From a virus: a stretch of 21,278 nt of DNA. The stretch's first letter is position 1, and each line of letters begins with the position of its first letter. Below, piece after piece: positions 20,596 to 21,278 of this stretch. The stretch is taken from IMG/VR virus record IMGVR_UViG_3300009151_000482, positions 1 to 21,278 of that record; one strand, given 5' to 3'. The notes under the pieces are model-generated. The model was not told where the DNA came from. It made no database searches and saw only the letters and a list, made by a program, of their open reading frames with translations. The position numbers and the translations under genes are program-made.

Positions 20596-21278
20596 ATGGC
20601 CTATAGCGGAACCGTTGGACAGACAGTTGTGCCGGTGCAGAAATTCATCGACCAAGGCGCTCGTATGGCGGGTAAATTGGCTGAGGAACTGACTGTCGAA
20701 CAAGTTCAGGCGGCAAAGCAAGCACTGTTTTTCATCCTAAGCAACCTGATTAATCAGGGCATCAATTACTGGTGTATCAGTAAGAAGGTGTATGGGATGA
20801 ATGCCAATCAGTTTCAGTATCTGTTGCCAATTGGTGGCAATGATGTGTTGAATATTCTGTATCGCACAATGAACCGTCCTGTGGGGTCATACACCTCTTC
20901 TGCTGGTGGTGTGGTTGCAAACCTGTACGACAGCGACGTAAACACTTTTGCCCAGCAAACTTCGGCAAACGGTAACTTCACGGTTAATTACGGCACGACA
21001 AACCCCATCTATGCTGGGTCTATCGGCTTCTTGCCCTACATCTCTGGCGGCGGGTCAGCAACGTGGAACATTTCTCTTCAATACTCTTCTGACGGGGTGA
21101 CATACACCACGCTGCAGAACCTTGGGGCGGTAGCGGTGACTGATAACGTGTGGGTTTGGACGGATATAGACCCCGGTCAAAACGTCGCCTTCTACCGCAT
21201 TGTTGCCTCTGGTGGCACTACTCTTGCCCTGCGTGAGTGGTATATCGGTAACAACAGCACAGAAATTACGATGGCGCG
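20596..21278 (+). CDS. putative head-tail connector/adaptor protein, 3' end beyond window
   Basis: The frame is open from the ATG at 20596 to the window end, giving at least 227 residues. The N-terminal part (about 1-100) is helical: QKFIDQGARMAGKLAEELTV, then ALFFILSNLINQGINYWCIS and LPIGGNDVLNILYRTMN. It resembles the helical domain of adaptor or head-completion proteins in podovirus-like phages. From about residue 105 a beta-rich domain begins, with FTVNYGTTNPIYAGSIGF, WNISLQYSSDGVTYTTL and FYRIVASGG; this looks like an F5/8 type C (discoidin-like) sandwich, which often binds sugars. The ribosome-binding site is weak. The 3' truncation prevents a full domain count. Confidence 0.7.
   Translation, partial: MAYSGTVGQTVVPVQKFIDQGARMAGKLAEELTVEQVQAAKQALFFILSNLINQGINYWCISKKVYGMNANQFQYLLPIGGNDVLNILYRTMNRPVGSYTSSAGGVVANLYDSDVNTFAQQTSANGNFTVNYGTTNPIYAGSIGFLPYISGGGSATWNISLQYSSDGVTYTTLQNLGAVAVTDNVWVWTDIDPGQNVAFYRIVASGGTTLALREWYIGNNSTEITMA

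Noticed and set aside
1-21278. tRNA genes, integrase or lysis genes
   Set aside because: I found no cloverleaf with a T-loop signature, no tyrosine or serine recombinase motifs and no holin or endolysin patterns. I could not run a tRNA search, so a divergent tRNA is not formally excluded.

Overview
The window is a stretch of a double-stranded DNA tailed-phage (Caudoviricetes) genome. Every supportable gene lies on the + strand, genes are packed end to end with frequent ATGA-type overlaps, and the recognisable products follow the packaging and head order of a podovirus-like phage: small terminase, large terminase, P22-type portal, scaffold, capsid, connector. There is no integrase, lysis gene, tRNA or CRISPR, and no cellular housekeeping gene. 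Base composition is near 50% GC. Gram-negative style Shine-Dalgarno sites and sigma70-like elements fit a proteobacterial host, but the sequence does not settle host identity.

Region 1 (39-2480) holds nine small genes of unknown function, including one GTG-started 57-aa gene. It contains one good promoter-like site (356-386), a duplicated 5' leader (391-426 and 1286-1321) and a 30-bp tandem duplication of a ribosome-binding and start region (1581-1640). Region 2 (2528-4655) is packaging: TerS, then a 181-bp control region, then TerL. The control region has a 25-bp palindrome, a second partial copy of it, a consensus -10 box, and a 12-bp inverted repeat whose right arm contains the likely TTG start of TerL.

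Region 3 (4706-10094) encodes two very large accessory proteins: a 1036-aa polyvalent-type protein with two ADP-ribosyltransferase-like modules, and a 758-aa protein whose only four cysteines sit in one 43-residue cluster. Region 4 (10094-17550) is the head module: portal, two tiny proteins, a GroES-like cochaperonin, scaffold, a conserved 182-aa protein, a decoration-like protein, the major capsid protein and a second decoration-like protein carrying an inserted beta-rich module. Region 5 (17562-21278) holds a 639-aa repeat protein, a 139-aa structural-like protein, a DUF6321-like basic protein, a small basic protein and the start of a connector/adaptor protein that runs off the window.

The most striking feature is a short peptide motif of the form A/K-x-G-G-x-V/I, often preceded by Y or F. 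It occurs about 15 times in the 639-aa protein and again in at least five other proteins here, where it tends to fall between domains. This suggests a shared linker, processing site or virion-targeting tag and is the best candidate for an undescribed system.
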